DNA from: Tenacibaculum pelagium
GTDB taxonomy: Bacteria; Bacteroidota; Bacteroidia; Flavobacteriales; Flavobacteriaceae
Assembly: GCF_014062345.1 (NCBI RefSeq)
Contig: NZ_JACGLS010000001.1
Coordinates: 248,001 to 312,000, forward strand
Length of the DNA stretch: 64,000 nucleotides
Direction of reading: 5' to 3'
Shown here: positions 17,655 to 26,208 of the stretch, piece by piece
Layout: each line of letters starts with the position of its first letter
Numbering within the stretch: position 1 is the first letter of the stretch
Program-made: the position numbers and the translations under genes
The notes under the pieces: model-generated
Database searches by the model: none
The model's input: only the letters and a program-made list of their open reading frames with translations
What the model was told of the DNA's origin: nothing

Positions 17655-17750
17655 GGCAAGCTACCTACATCACACTGCTACAACCTAATACCCTTGCTGC
17701 GTTCCCGCCCTGGGGGATTCAAAGGGAGCTAGTTGTGTAGGACTTGCCGC
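17655..17750 (-). ncRNA. ffs: Signal recognition particle RNA (bacterial small type)
   Basis: The minus strand gives a roughly 96-base RNA beginning GGCAAGTCCTACACAAC, which pairs with GTTGTAG...TGTAGGTAGCTTGCC at the other end. At the tip is the SRP domain IV signature: CAGGGCGGGAACGCAGCAAGGG, that is, the GGAA tetraloop closed by GCG/CGC, the AGCA symmetric loop strand and the CAGG asymmetric loop that bind Ffh. A run of seven T residues follows the end on this strand and acts as terminator. There is no Alu domain, so it is the 4.5S form. It lies between xerD and the DUF4199 gene and is a strong, fixed-consensus promoter target (17753-17782). Confidence 0.88.
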
Positions 17751-17752
17751 TG

Positions 17753-17782
17753 CAAATTTACAGCCTTTTTTGAAAAAAACAA
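17753..17782 (-). promoter_or_regulatory. Promoter of the SRP RNA gene
   Basis: On the minus strand TTG (17782-17780), a 19-base spacer and TAAATTTG (17760-17753) match the flavobacterial consensus exactly. The start of the SRP RNA follows within a few bases. It is the cleanest promoter in the window. Confidence 0.75.
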
Positions 17783-17881
17783 CGAAAAAAATATAGTATT
17801 TTTTGTAACATTTTTAACTCTTTGAATACTAATGTATTGTTTGGTATTTTTTTATTATAAAATCTACAAAACAAAAAACTA

Positions 17882-17889
17882 TATATTTG
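17882..17889 (+). promoter_or_regulatory. -7 element of the DUF4199 gene
   Basis: TATATTTG is a perfect TAnnTTTG match, 22 bases ahead of the ATG at 17912. No TTG lies at the usual -33 distance. Confidence 0.45.
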
Positions 17890-17911
17890 TTAAACTAACT
17901 AAAATTAAACA

Positions 17912-18430
17912 ATGGAAAATCAAACAAACAGTAAAAGCATTATTTTAAATTATGGTCTATTAACAGGTGGAGTTGCTATTTTATTAGGTTTAGTAGCTTA
18001 TGCTATGGGGAATACATACAATCCAGGTGTTATACTTAGTATTTTAACCTATTTAGTCCCTATCGTTTTAATCGTTTTAGGAATTAAAAAATTCAAACAG
18101 AATAACAATGACTATTTAGCTTGGGGGCAAGCTGTTAAGATAGGTGTTGGTATTGCTTTAATATGGGGGTTATTAGCCGTTATTTTTGGTTACTTACTTG
18201 AAAATGTTATCGACCCGAATTTAATTGAACAAAAAATGATCGTTTTAAGAGAAGGCTTCGAAAAATGGGGTTTAGATGAGGATATGATTGAACAGCAATT
18301 GGAAGCACAACAAAATACAAATCCTCTTTTAGCGTCTTCTATGGCATTATTGTTTTTTGCTTTTATAGGCTTTGTAGTTTCTGCAATAGCAGGTGCAATT
18401 ATGAAAAAAACTGAAGAAAACGATTATTAA
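17912..18430 (+). CDS. DUF4199 domain-containing membrane protein
   Basis: A 172-residue inner-membrane protein of the DUF4199 family, common in Bacteroidota. It has four membrane segments (about residues 12-28, 37-56, 72-94 and 143-163) and a hydrophilic loop of about 45 residues rich in Glu and Gln between the third and fourth (MIEQQLEAQQNTNP). The order DUF4199 gene then GT2 glycosyltransferase gene is one I recall from other flavobacteria. The biochemical role is unknown. Confidence 0.78.
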   Translation: MENQTNSKSIILNYGLLTGGVAILLGLVAYAMGNTYNPGVILSILTYLVPIVLIVLGIKKFKQNNNDYLAWGQAVKIGVGIALIWGLLAVIFGYLLENVIDPNLIEQKMIVLREGFEKWGLDEDMIEQQLEAQQNTNPLLASSMALLFFAFIGFVVSAIAGAIMKKTEENDY

Positions 18431-18510
18431 GAATTGTTTAAGAAAGTAATGGTTATAATATCTGCCAAAGACTTCGTAACTTTACACTTTAAACATTTGG
18501 AATATATACT

Positions 18511-19467
18511 ATGGATATATCGGTAGTAATACCACTTCTTAACGAAGAAGAATCTTTACAAGAATTACACGATTGGATTGCAAAAGTTATGCAATCCAAT
18601 CGTTATTTATACGAACTTATTTTTATCGATGATGGTAGTACAGATACCTCTTGGGAAGTTATCGAACAGCTATCTTCAAAAAACAAGGCCGTAAAAGGAA
18701 TTCGTTTTCAAAAAAACTACGGAAAATCACAAGCTTTAGATGCTGGTTTTGGTTTAGCTCAAGGACGAGTTGTCATAACCATGGATGCCGATTTACAAGA
18801 TAGCCCTGATGAAATTCCTGAATTATATAACTTAATCGTTAACGATAATTTCGATTTAATTTCTGGATGGAAAAAGAAGCGTTACGATAATGTTGTTACC
18901 AAAAACATTCCTTCTAAACTCTTTAATTGGGCAGCTCGTAAAACATCAGGTTTAAAATTACATGATTTTAATTGTGGATTGAAAGCCTATAAAAATGAAG
19001 TAGTTAAAGCTGTAAAGGTTAGTGGCGAAATGCACCGTTACATTCCTGTTTTAGCAAAAAATGAAGGGTTTAATCGTATTGATGAAAAAGTTGTGCAACA
19101 TCAAGCACGTAAATACGGCGTAACCAAATTTGGAATGGATCGTTTTGTTAATGGTTTTTTAGATTTAATTACCATTTCATTCCTTTCAAAATTCGGGAAA
19201 CGCCCAATGCACTTTTTTGGTTTATGGGGTAGCTTAATGTTTATCTTTGGATTTTGCGCTGCTTTTTTTATTGGCGCAATGAAATTATACCGTTTATCTG
19301 CAGGTATAAAAACCATTTTAGTGACTAGTAATCCTTGGTTTTATATCGCACTAACTTCAATGGTTTTAGGTACTTTATTATTTTTAGCAGGCTTTTTAGG
19401 TGAGCTAATTATTAAAAGTAATCCGCAACAAAAACATTATAGTATTAAAGAGAAATTGAATTTTTAA
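18511..19467 (+). CDS. Family 2 glycosyltransferase (polyprenyl-phosphate type)
   Basis: A 318-residue GT2 enzyme of the DPM1/GtrB type. The GT-A domain has VVIPLLNEEESLQEL, then FIDDGSTDTSWE, and the DXD-containing MDADLQDSPDEIPEL, followed by GWKKKRYDN. Two membrane segments (about residues 232-255 and 272-298) anchor it. Such enzymes move a sugar from UDP or GDP to a polyprenyl phosphate carrier on the cytoplasmic face for later use in glycan or lipid modification. The exact sugar is not clear. It is followed 33 bases later by the phosphohexomutase gene. Confidence 0.87.
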   Translation: MDISVVIPLLNEEESLQELHDWIAKVMQSNRYLYELIFIDDGSTDTSWEVIEQLSSKNKAVKGIRFQKNYGKSQALDAGFGLAQGRVVITMDADLQDSPDEIPELYNLIVNDNFDLISGWKKKRYDNVVTKNIPSKLFNWAARKTSGLKLHDFNCGLKAYKNEVVKAVKVSGEMHRYIPVLAKNEGFNRIDEKVVQHQARKYGVTKFGMDRFVNGFLDLITISFLSKFGKRPMHFFGLWGSLMFIFGFCAAFFIGAMKLYRLSAGIKTILVTSNPWFYIALTSMVLGTLLFLAGFLGELIIKSNPQQKHYSIKEKLNF

Positions 19468-19473
19468 AACTCG

Positions 19474-19481
19474 TATCTTTG
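19474..19481 (+). promoter_or_regulatory. -7 element of the phosphohexomutase gene
   Basis: TATCTTTG matches TAnnTTTG, 19 bases ahead of the ATG at 19501. A TTG at 19456-19458 is 15 bases upstream, shorter than the preferred spacing. Confidence 0.45.
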
Positions 19482-19500
19482 TACGTTTTTAATTTGACAC

Positions 19501-21210
19501 ATGAAAGAGATCTTAAACAAGGCTAAACTATGGCTTTCTGATACATTTGATTCAGAAACAAGAAATGAAATTCAACAATTAATCGATACTAAATCTGATG
19601 ATTTAGCTGATCGTTTTTATAAAAATTTAGAGTTTGGTACTGGTGGTATGCGTGGTATAGTAGGTGCTGGTACTAATAGAATTAATAAATACACTTTAGG
19701 AAAAGCCACACAAGGCTTAAGTAACTACTTACTGCAATCCTTTCCAAATAAAGAATTAAAAGTTGCTATTGGTTACGATTGTCGTCATGACAGTAAATGG
19801 TTAGCAAAGGTTGTTGCTGATGTATTCTCTGCAAATAATATTAAAGTGTATCTTTTCGAAGATATGCGTCCTACACCAGAATTATCTTTTGCTGTAAACC
19901 ATTTAGGTTGTGATGCTGGTATCGTTTTAACTGCTTCTCACAATCCGCCAGAATACAACGGTTATAAAGTGTATTGGAACGATGGTGGGCAAATTGTACC
20001 TCCACAAGACCAAGAGATAATTAACGAAGTAAATTCTTTAGAGTATACAGATATTCACTTCAATGCTAATGAAAACTTAATTACTTCAATAGGAAGTGAA
20101 ATTGATGAAGCTTTTTGGAAAGCATCTATAGAAAACGGAACTTTTGATATAAAAGGAAGAAAAGATTTAAAAATTGTATTTACTTCTTTACACGGAACTT
20201 CTATCAAATTAATTCCTGAAGTTTTAAAACGTGCTGGTTATACTCAAGTACATATTGTAGAAGATCAAGCAACTCCTGATGGAGATTTCCCAACTGTGGC
20301 TTCTCCAAACCCTGAAGAACCTGCTGCATTAAAAATGGCTGTAGATTTAGCCAATGAATTAGATGCTGATATCGTTTTAGGAACCGATCCTGATTCAGAT
20401 AGAATTGGTATTGCTGTTCGTGATACTGATGGAAACATGAAATTGTTAAACGGAAATCAAACCATGGGTATGATGACCGATTTTCTAATCAATGATTGGA
20501 AAAAACAAGATAAATTAAACGGAAAACAATTTGTAGGTTCTACTATTGTTTCTTCTAATTTTGTAAATGAAATAGCTGATTCATACGGAGTAGAAACCAA
20601 AGTAGGTTTAACCGGTTTTAAATGGATTGCTAAAATGATTAAAGACCATCCTGAACTAAATTTCATAGGGGGTGGTGAAGAAAGTTTTGGTTATATGGTT
20701 GGCGATTTTGTTCGCGATAAAGATGCTGTAACCTCTGCCCTACTAGCTTGTGAAATTGCTGCAGACGCAAAAGCAAATAATAGCTCTTTTTATAAAGAAT
20801 TATTAAATTTATATACCAAAAATTACTTTTACAAAGAACATTTAATTTCTATAGTTAAAAAAGGAATGGATGGCGCAGCACAAATCAAACAAATGATGGT
20901 TGATTTACGTAACAATCCATTTACTGAAATTGATGGCTCTAAAGTTGAATTTTTATGTGATTATCAATCTTCGATAAAAAAGAATTTAATCACTGGAGAA
21001 GAATTTGTTATGGATATTCCAAAATCTAATGTGTTAATTTATCATACTGAAGATGGAACTAAAATAGCTGCTAGACCAAGTGGAACTGAACCTAAGATTA
21101 AATTCTATTTTAGCGTGAAAGCTCCTTTAAATAAAATAAGCGAAGCTGTTGAAGTTGAAAATAACTTAGATGCTAAAATCCAACGAATTATTAAAGAATT
21201 AAACTTATAA
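19501..21210 (+). CDS. Phospho-sugar mutase (phosphoglucomutase/phosphomannomutase)
   Basis: A 569-residue alpha-D-phosphohexomutase. All four family motifs are present: the phosphoserine loop TASHNPPEYNGYKVYW (near residue 146), the metal loop GTDPDSDRIGIAV, the sugar-binding loop GGGEESFGYMVGD and the phosphate-binding loop ARPSGTEPKIKFY. The length of about 570 residues and the HNPPEYNGYKVY form place it with the PgcA/PGM2-like group acting on glucose, mannose or pentose 1/6-phosphates. It supplies sugar-1-phosphates for glycan and nucleotide-sugar synthesis. Its stop overlaps the ABC exporter start (TAATG). Confidence 0.9.
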   Translation: MKEILNKAKLWLSDTFDSETRNEIQQLIDTKSDDLADRFYKNLEFGTGGMRGIVGAGTNRINKYTLGKATQGLSNYLLQSFPNKELKVAIGYDCRHDSKWLAKVVADVFSANNIKVYLFEDMRPTPELSFAVNHLGCDAGIVLTASHNPPEYNGYKVYWNDGGQIVPPQDQEIINEVNSLEYTDIHFNANENLITSIGSEIDEAFWKASIENGTFDIKGRKDLKIVFTSLHGTSIKLIPEVLKRAGYTQVHIVEDQATPDGDFPTVASPNPEEPAALKMAVDLANELDADIVLGTDPDSDRIGIAVRDTDGNMKLLNGNQTMGMMTDFLINDWKKQDKLNGKQFVGSTIVSSNFVNEIADSYGVETKVGLTGFKWIAKMIKDHPELNFIGGGEESFGYMVGDFVRDKDAVTSALLACEIAADAKANNSSFYKELLNLYTKNYFYKEHLISIVKKGMDGAAQIKQMMVDLRNNPFTEIDGSKVEFLCDYQSSIKKNLITGEEFVMDIPKSNVLIYHTEDGTKIAARPSGTEPKIKFYFSVKAPLNKISEAVEVENNLDAKIQRIIKELNL

Positions 21211-23039
21211 TGCAAAATTTTAAGCGAATATTAATATACACATATCCTTACAAAAAGTATGCTTTTCTAAACATACTTTTTAATATACTTTATGCCGTAT
21301 TTAACGTTTTATCTGTTCTAGCTTTTATTCCTGTACTAGGAATACTATTTAACACTAGTGAAAAAGTTAGTACACCACCAAAGTATGATGGATTTGAAAG
21401 CTTATCAAACTATACACAAGAAAGTTTAAATTATAAAGTTTCTCGACTAATTGAAAGCGGTGGAGCTGAAGATGCATTATTATTAGTTAGTGGGCTCACA
21501 TTATTTTTATTCTTTTTTAAAAATTTATTTAGATACTTAGCTTCTTATTTTATTGTCTTCTTACAAATGGAGACAATTCGTGATTTAAGAAACGTCTTAT
21601 TTCAAAAATACATTAATCTACCTTTACCATTTTTTTCTGAAAAACGTAAAGGTGACGCTATTTCGAGAATCACTGCTGACATTAATGAAATACAAGCCTC
21701 TTATTTATCAACCTTAGAAACTTTAGTTAGAGAGCCCTTAACTATTATTTTCACCTTGATTTCTATGTTTTTAATAAGTGCAAAACTTACACTATTTGTA
21801 TTTATTCTACTACCTGTTTCAGGATTAATCATTTCTTCAATTAGTAAAAAATTAAAAATGTCTTCTCTTTTATTACAAAGAGAAAATAGTAGTTTTCTTT
21901 CTATTATTGAAGAAAGTCTTTCTAGTTTAAAAATTATTAAAAGTTTTACTGCTGAAAATTTAATAATAAAAAAATATGAGAAAATAGTAGATAACCTATA
22001 CAGGCTCACGACCTCTGTATGGCAGAGAAAACTATTAGCTTCGCCTTTGAGTGAGTTTTTGGGGACAATTACTATTGTTGCTATTTTATGGTTTGGTGGA
22101 CGTTTAGTTCTTACAAATAACAGCGATTTACAACCCCAACAGTTTTTCGCCTATATAGGTTTATTTTATCTTATTTTAAATCCATCAAAAGCTATTTCAA
22201 CTGCTTTTTATGCTATTCAAAAAGGAAATGCTTCGGCAGAAAGAATACTTGAGATTTTAGATACAGAAAATCCTTTAAAAGATATTGATGCTGCTATTGA
22301 TAAAACTTCATTTGACTCGGAAATTAAAGTTGATAATATTTCTTTTAAATATGAAAACGATTATGTTTTAAAAGACTTCTCATTAACCATTCCTAAAGGT
22401 AAAATGATAGCCTTAGTTGGTCAATCTGGTAGTGGTAAATCTACTATTGCTAATTTATTAACTCGTTTTTACGACATAAATAAAGGAAGTATTTCAATTG
22501 ACGGAGTTGATATTAAAAACATTAAAAAACATTCCTTACGCCAGTTAGAAGGTTTAGTTACTCAAGATTCAATTTTATTTAACGATTCTATAAAAAATAA
22601 CATCACTTTAGGTATTGAGAATAAAACGGATGATGAAATTATTGAAGCTGCTAAAATAGCCAATGCTCACGAATTCATTAAGGACCTGCCTAACGGATAT
22701 GATACTAATATTGGTGATAGCGGAAATAAATTATCTGGAGGACAAAAACAACGTTTAAGTATTGCAAGAGCTGTACTTAAAAATCCACCAATAATGATTT
22801 TAGATGAAGCTACATCTGCTTTAGATACTGAATCTGAAAAATTAGTGCAAGATGCTCTAGAGAAAATGATGCAGAACAGAACATCTATTGTTATTGCACA
22901 TCGATTATCAACTATTCAAAAAGCTGATCTTATAGTTGTAATGCAAAAAGGACAAATTGTAGAGCAAGGCACACATGAAGAATTAATTTCTAAAAAAGGT
23001 ACTTATAAAAAGCTTGTAGAAATGCAGTCTTTAGGATAA
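21210..23039 (+). CDS. MsbA-like ABC exporter (fused permease and ATPase)
   Basis: A 609-residue half-transporter with a six-helix type 1 exporter domain (residues 1-330) and a nucleotide-binding domain: Walker A GQSGSGKSTIAN, Q-loop VTQDSILFND, signature LSGGQKQRLSIARA, Walker B PIMILDEATSALD and H-loop IAHRLST. Homologues flip lipid A or other lipids and drugs across the inner membrane. It is the final gene after the phosphohexomutase, and a strong bidirectional terminator follows immediately. MsbA is the best guess in this setting, but other lipid or drug exporters share these features. Confidence 0.85.
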   Translation: MQNFKRILIYTYPYKKYAFLNILFNILYAVFNVLSVLAFIPVLGILFNTSEKVSTPPKYDGFESLSNYTQESLNYKVSRLIESGGAEDALLLVSGLTLFLFFFKNLFRYLASYFIVFLQMETIRDLRNVLFQKYINLPLPFFSEKRKGDAISRITADINEIQASYLSTLETLVREPLTIIFTLISMFLISAKLTLFVFILLPVSGLIISSISKKLKMSSLLLQRENSSFLSIIEESLSSLKIIKSFTAENLIIKKYEKIVDNLYRLTTSVWQRKLLASPLSEFLGTITIVAILWFGGRLVLTNNSDLQPQQFFAYIGLFYLILNPSKAISTAFYAIQKGNASAERILEILDTENPLKDIDAAIDKTSFDSEIKVDNISFKYENDYVLKDFSLTIPKGKMIALVGQSGSGKSTIANLLTRFYDINKGSISIDGVDIKNIKKHSLRQLEGLVTQDSILFNDSIKNNITLGIENKTDDEIIEAAKIANAHEFIKDLPNGYDTNIGDSGNKLSGGQKQRLSIARAVLKNPPIMILDEATSALDTESEKLVQDALEKMMQNRTSIVIAHRLSTIQKADLIVVMQKGQIVEQGTHEELISKKGTYKKLVEMQSLG

Positions 23040-23041
23040 AT

Positions 23042-23074
23042 AAAAAAAGAGAAGTTTAAAACTTCTCTTTTTTT
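23042..23074. terminator. Bidirectional terminator between the ABC exporter and cca
   Basis: AAAAAAAGAGAAGTTT and AAACTTCTCTTTTTTT form a long stem with a very short loop. It lies between two convergent genes (stops at 23039 and 23077) and serves both strands. Confidence 0.85.
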
Positions 23075-23076
23075 AT

Positions 23077-24498
23077 TTATCCTATTTCTAACCCTAACTT
23101 CTTCCCCTTCTCAATCATAAATTGATAAGAAGCTTCATGCTCGTTAGGTATTTTACCATCTAAAATAGCTTCTTTTATAGCCTCTTTTATCTGACCAATT
23201 TCTCTACATGGTTTTAAGTTAAATGCCTTCATAATTTCTTCACCTGTAATTGGTGGCTGGAAATTACGCACTCTATCACGCTCTTCAACTTCTTTAATTT
23301 TTAAACGTACAAGTTCAAAATTCTTATGATAACGTTTAAATTTCTTTGGATTCTTAGTTGTAATATCCGCCTCACATAAAGTCATTAAACTTTCTACATC
23401 ATCTCCAGCATCAAATACTAAACGACGAACAGCTGAATCGGTAACTTCGCTTGCTAAAACAATAGGACGAGAACTTAATAAAACCATTTTTTGAACAAAT
23501 TTCATTTTATTGTTCAAAGGCATGCGTAAACGTTTAAATAGTTTAAACACCATTTTTGATCCTACAAATTCATGCGCATGGAAAGTCCAACCTATTTTTT
23601 TGTGATAACGTTTCGTAGGTGCTTTACCTATATCATGCAATAATGCAGCCCAACGTAACCAAACATCATCTGTGTTTTTAGCAATATTATCAACAACTTC
23701 TAAGGTATGATAAAAGTTATCTTTGTGTTTTTGTCCATCAACATCCTCTACTCCTTTTAAATCTGTTAATTCTGGCAATATCCTTTTTAACAAATTTGTT
23801 TTTTCAAGTAACAAAAACCCTATTGAAGGAGTATTTGATTCTAAAATCTTATTTAACTCAACAATGATACGCTCTTTGGTAATAATATCAAGTCTCGATG
23901 CATTTCTTGAAATTGCTTCTAAAGATTCTTGCTCTATTTTAAAATTTAACTGAGTAGCAAAACGAATTGCTCTCATCATTCGCAACGGGTCATCAGAATA
24001 CGTTATATCTGGGTTTAAAGGAGTTCTAATTACTTTATTATCTAAATCTTCTATTCCTCCAAAAGGATCTAACAATAATCCAAATGTATCTTTATTCAAG
24101 CTTAGTGCTAACGCATTGATTGTAAAATCACGTCTATTTTGGTCGTCTTGTAAAGTTCCTTCCGTTACTTCTGGATTTCTACTATCTTCAGTATAAGATT
24201 CTTTACGAGCTCCAACAAATTCCACTTCAATATCTTTTAAACGCAACATTGCAGTTCCGTAGGTTTTAAAAACCTGAACTTTGGGTTTATGAGGAAGTAA
24301 TTCTGCTACTTTTTGGGCTAATTCTATTCCACTGCCAATTGTTACAACATCAATATCTTTTGCTGTTCCTCTTTTTAAAATAAAATCACGAACAAAACCT
24401 CCTATTACATAACTTTCTAGTTGTAATTCTTCAGTTGCTTTAGATATATATTGAAATATTTCAGCTGAAATCGCTTCTTTGTAATATTGTTGTTGCAT
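23077..24498 (-). CDS. cca: CCA tRNA nucleotidyltransferase with HD domain
   Basis: A 473-residue class II nucleotidyltransferase that adds or repairs the 3' CCA of tRNA. The N-terminal nucleotidyltransferase core has YVIGGFVRDFILKRGTAKD and then DIDVVTIG with the two metal aspartates; RRDFTINALALSL and DPLRMMRAIRFATQLNF are the family blocks. An HD domain follows at about residues 285-400, with the pair in LLHDIGKAPTKRYH. It lies three bases downstream of tsaC, and both appear to be in one operon with the Stealth gene ahead of them. Confidence 0.9.
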   Translation of the reverse strand: MQQQYYKEAISAEIFQYISKATEELQLESYVIGGFVRDFILKRGTAKDIDVVTIGSGIELAQKVAELLPHKPKVQVFKTYGTAMLRLKDIEVEFVGARKESYTEDSRNPEVTEGTLQDDQNRRDFTINALALSLNKDTFGLLLDPFGGIEDLDNKVIRTPLNPDITYSDDPLRMMRAIRFATQLNFKIEQESLEAISRNASRLDIITKERIIVELNKILESNTPSIGFLLLEKTNLLKRILPELTDLKGVEDVDGQKHKDNFYHTLEVVDNIAKNTDDVWLRWAALLHDIGKAPTKRYHKKIGWTFHAHEFVGSKMVFKLFKRLRMPLNNKMKFVQKMVLLSSRPIVLASEVTDSAVRRLVFDAGDDVESLMTLCEADITTKNPKKFKRYHKNFELVRLKIKEVEERDRVRNFQPPITGEEIMKAFNLKPCREIGQIKEAIKEAILDGKIPNEHEASYQFMIEKGKKLGLEIG

Positions 24499-24501
24499 CG
24501 A

Positions 24502-25050
24502 TTATTCTCTTATCACAATCACAGAATCGCCATCTATTTTCAAAATTCTAGATGATTTTTCTGATTTCTTTTCCTGGTGCAAATCTACCACATAATCTAC
24601 ACTATTTAAAATAGCTTTACTTATTTCTGAAAATGATTTAGGGGTTGGTTCTCCACTAATATTAGCTGATGTAGAAACAATAGGTTTTCCAAATTCTTCA
24701 ATTAAATCAACACAAAACTCATCTTTAGGAATTCTAATTGCTATAGTATTATCCTTAGCAATAGTATTATCTGCTAAATTTTTAGGAGCATTGTATATGA
24801 TTGTTGTAGGTTTTGTTGCCTCTTTTAATATCTCTAAAGCTTTGTCAGAAACTTCGTTTAGATATTCTATCAACATTTCAATAGAAGAAACTAAAATGAT
24901 TAAACTCTTAGACTCTTCTCTATTTTTAATCTCATAGATTTTTTTTACAGCTTCTATATTAGTAGCATCACATCCTAAACCCCAAACAGTATCTGTTGGG
25001 TATAAAATCGTCTTACCTTCTTTTAGTTTATTTACTATTTCCTTTAACAT
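24502..25050 (-). CDS. tsaC: L-threonylcarbamoyladenylate synthase (YrdC/Sua5 family)
   Basis: A 182-residue YrdC-domain protein that makes threonylcarbamoyl-AMP from threonine, bicarbonate and ATP, the first step of t6A synthesis; TsaE at 1.1 kb acts later in the same pathway. The motifs LYPTDTVWGLGCDATN, KKIYEIKNREESKSLIILV and STSANISGEPTPKS are all present. It has only the YrdC domain and no C-terminal Sua5 domain. It sits three bases from the Stealth gene upstream and three from cca downstream, a compact operon in which two members serve tRNA maturation. Confidence 0.92.
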   Translation of the reverse strand: MLKEIVNKLKEGKTILYPTDTVWGLGCDATNIEAVKKIYEIKNREESKSLIILVSSIEMLIEYLNEVSDKALEILKEATKPTTIIYNAPKNLADNTIAKDNTIAIRIPKDEFCVDLIEEFGKPIVSTSANISGEPTPKSFSEISKAILNSVDYVVDLHQEKKSEKSSRILKIDGDSVIVIRE

Positions 25051-25053
25051 AAG

Positions 25054-26004
25054 TTATAAAATATATCTTTTATCAAGCCAATCCAAAAAGAATGTAAGTT
25101 TATCTTTCGGGCATTGATCTAAACTTTGTAAATTTAAAAACAACTTATTTGATTTATTTACCATTGTATTTAATTTATATTTAGATAAGAAAAAGAATTT
25201 ATCTCTATTTATATAAATCAATTGATAATCGTCTTTTAAAGTGCAGGTTTTGTTTTTAATTTCTATATGGTTTGCTAATCCTTGTGGAGTAAATTGATCA
25301 ACACTTCTAAATTTATATTTAATATTGTTTATTTCAATATCAGGATTATTTTCAAAAAAAGTTTTAAATGTTGATTTTCTTAGCGGAGCAGGAATATGTT
25401 GAAACTTATAAAACTTCTTTTTAAACCCTACTACTTCAGCAGCTTTTTGTTGTGCTCGCTTATGCTTAGGTTTAATTTTATCTTCTTCTGATGGAGGAAA
25501 AATTTTCTTACGAAGTTTTTCTTCTTCAAACTTTAACCATTTACCTCTTATTAATGGCTTTTTGTCTATAAAGAAATCAGAAACTTTAACTTCATTTAAT
25601 AAAAAGAAATCGTCATTAAAATAGATAAAATGTTCGGCTAATCCTGGTATGTTATATAATTTAGTTTCTACTGGTCTATTAGAAAACACTGGTAAATAGC
25701 TACTATGTTCTTTGAAAATATCTTTATGATCAATTATAAAAACATTCTCATATTCTCCCGCATTTTTGTTTTTAATAAAATTAGGAGTTTGATTATCAGT
25801 TACAATAAAAATATTTCTAATAAACTTAGCATATCTAAGTATTGAATTAACAGAATATTTTATCTCTTCTACTTGATCTAAACGAGTTCTAAATTCTTTA
25901 TTCTTAGTAATTTTTTTATCATTTAAATAAGGTAACATTTTTAACTGATGCTGTTCATCTTTACCATCAACCCAAGTAATTACTGCATCTATAGGATAAC
26001 TCAT
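25054..26004 (-). CDS. Stealth-family sugar-phosphate transferase
   Basis: A 316-residue protein of the Stealth family, the bacterial relatives of animal GlcNAc-1-phosphotransferase that build phosphate-linked capsule polymers. Conserved region 1 is PIDAVITWVDGKDEQ near the N-terminus; region 2 holds RTRLDQVEEIKYSVNSILRY and HFIYFNDDFFLL with the two aspartates; the HIPAPLRKSTF block follows as region 3. There is no signal or membrane segment. It transfers a hexose-1-phosphate from a nucleotide sugar. It is the first gene of an operon with tsaC and cca but reads divergently from pseB, so it belongs in function with the glycan locus on its other side. Confidence 0.82.
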   Translation of the reverse strand: MSYPIDAVITWVDGKDEQHQLKMLPYLNDKKITKNKEFRTRLDQVEEIKYSVNSILRYAKFIRNIFIVTDNQTPNFIKNKNAGEYENVFIIDHKDIFKEHSSYLPVFSNRPVETKLYNIPGLAEHFIYFNDDFFLLNEVKVSDFFIDKKPLIRGKWLKFEEEKLRKKIFPPSEEDKIKPKHKRAQQKAAEVVGFKKKFYKFQHIPAPLRKSTFKTFFENNPDIEINNIKYKFRSVDQFTPQGLANHIEIKNKTCTLKDDYQLIYINRDKFFFLSKYKLNTMVNKSNKLFLNLQSLDQCPKDKLTFFLDWLDKRYIL

Positions 26005-26174
26005 AGTATCTTATTATTATAAATTATAAAAACTCATGCATTATCATTTATTTATGCCTGTTATAAACAATAAGTTTTCACTGACAAATTTACCATAATT
26101 TATACCATTCAAAAATTGATTTTAGGGTTTCTTAAGTTCTACACTTTTAAAAGCTATAAAATATGTATTTTTAC

Positions 26175-26193
26175 AATCTATTTTAAATAGATT
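26175..26193. promoter_or_regulatory. Inverted repeat upstream of pseB
   Basis: AATCTATTT and AAATAGATT form a perfect 9-base inverted repeat around a single T. It lies 15 bases ahead of the pseB ATG and just downstream of a near-consensus -7 element (TATTTTTA at 26166-26173), so a protein binding here could block the start of transcription. The operator role is inference. Confidence 0.35.
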
Positions 26194-26208
26194 TAGAATT
26201 AAAAATTT

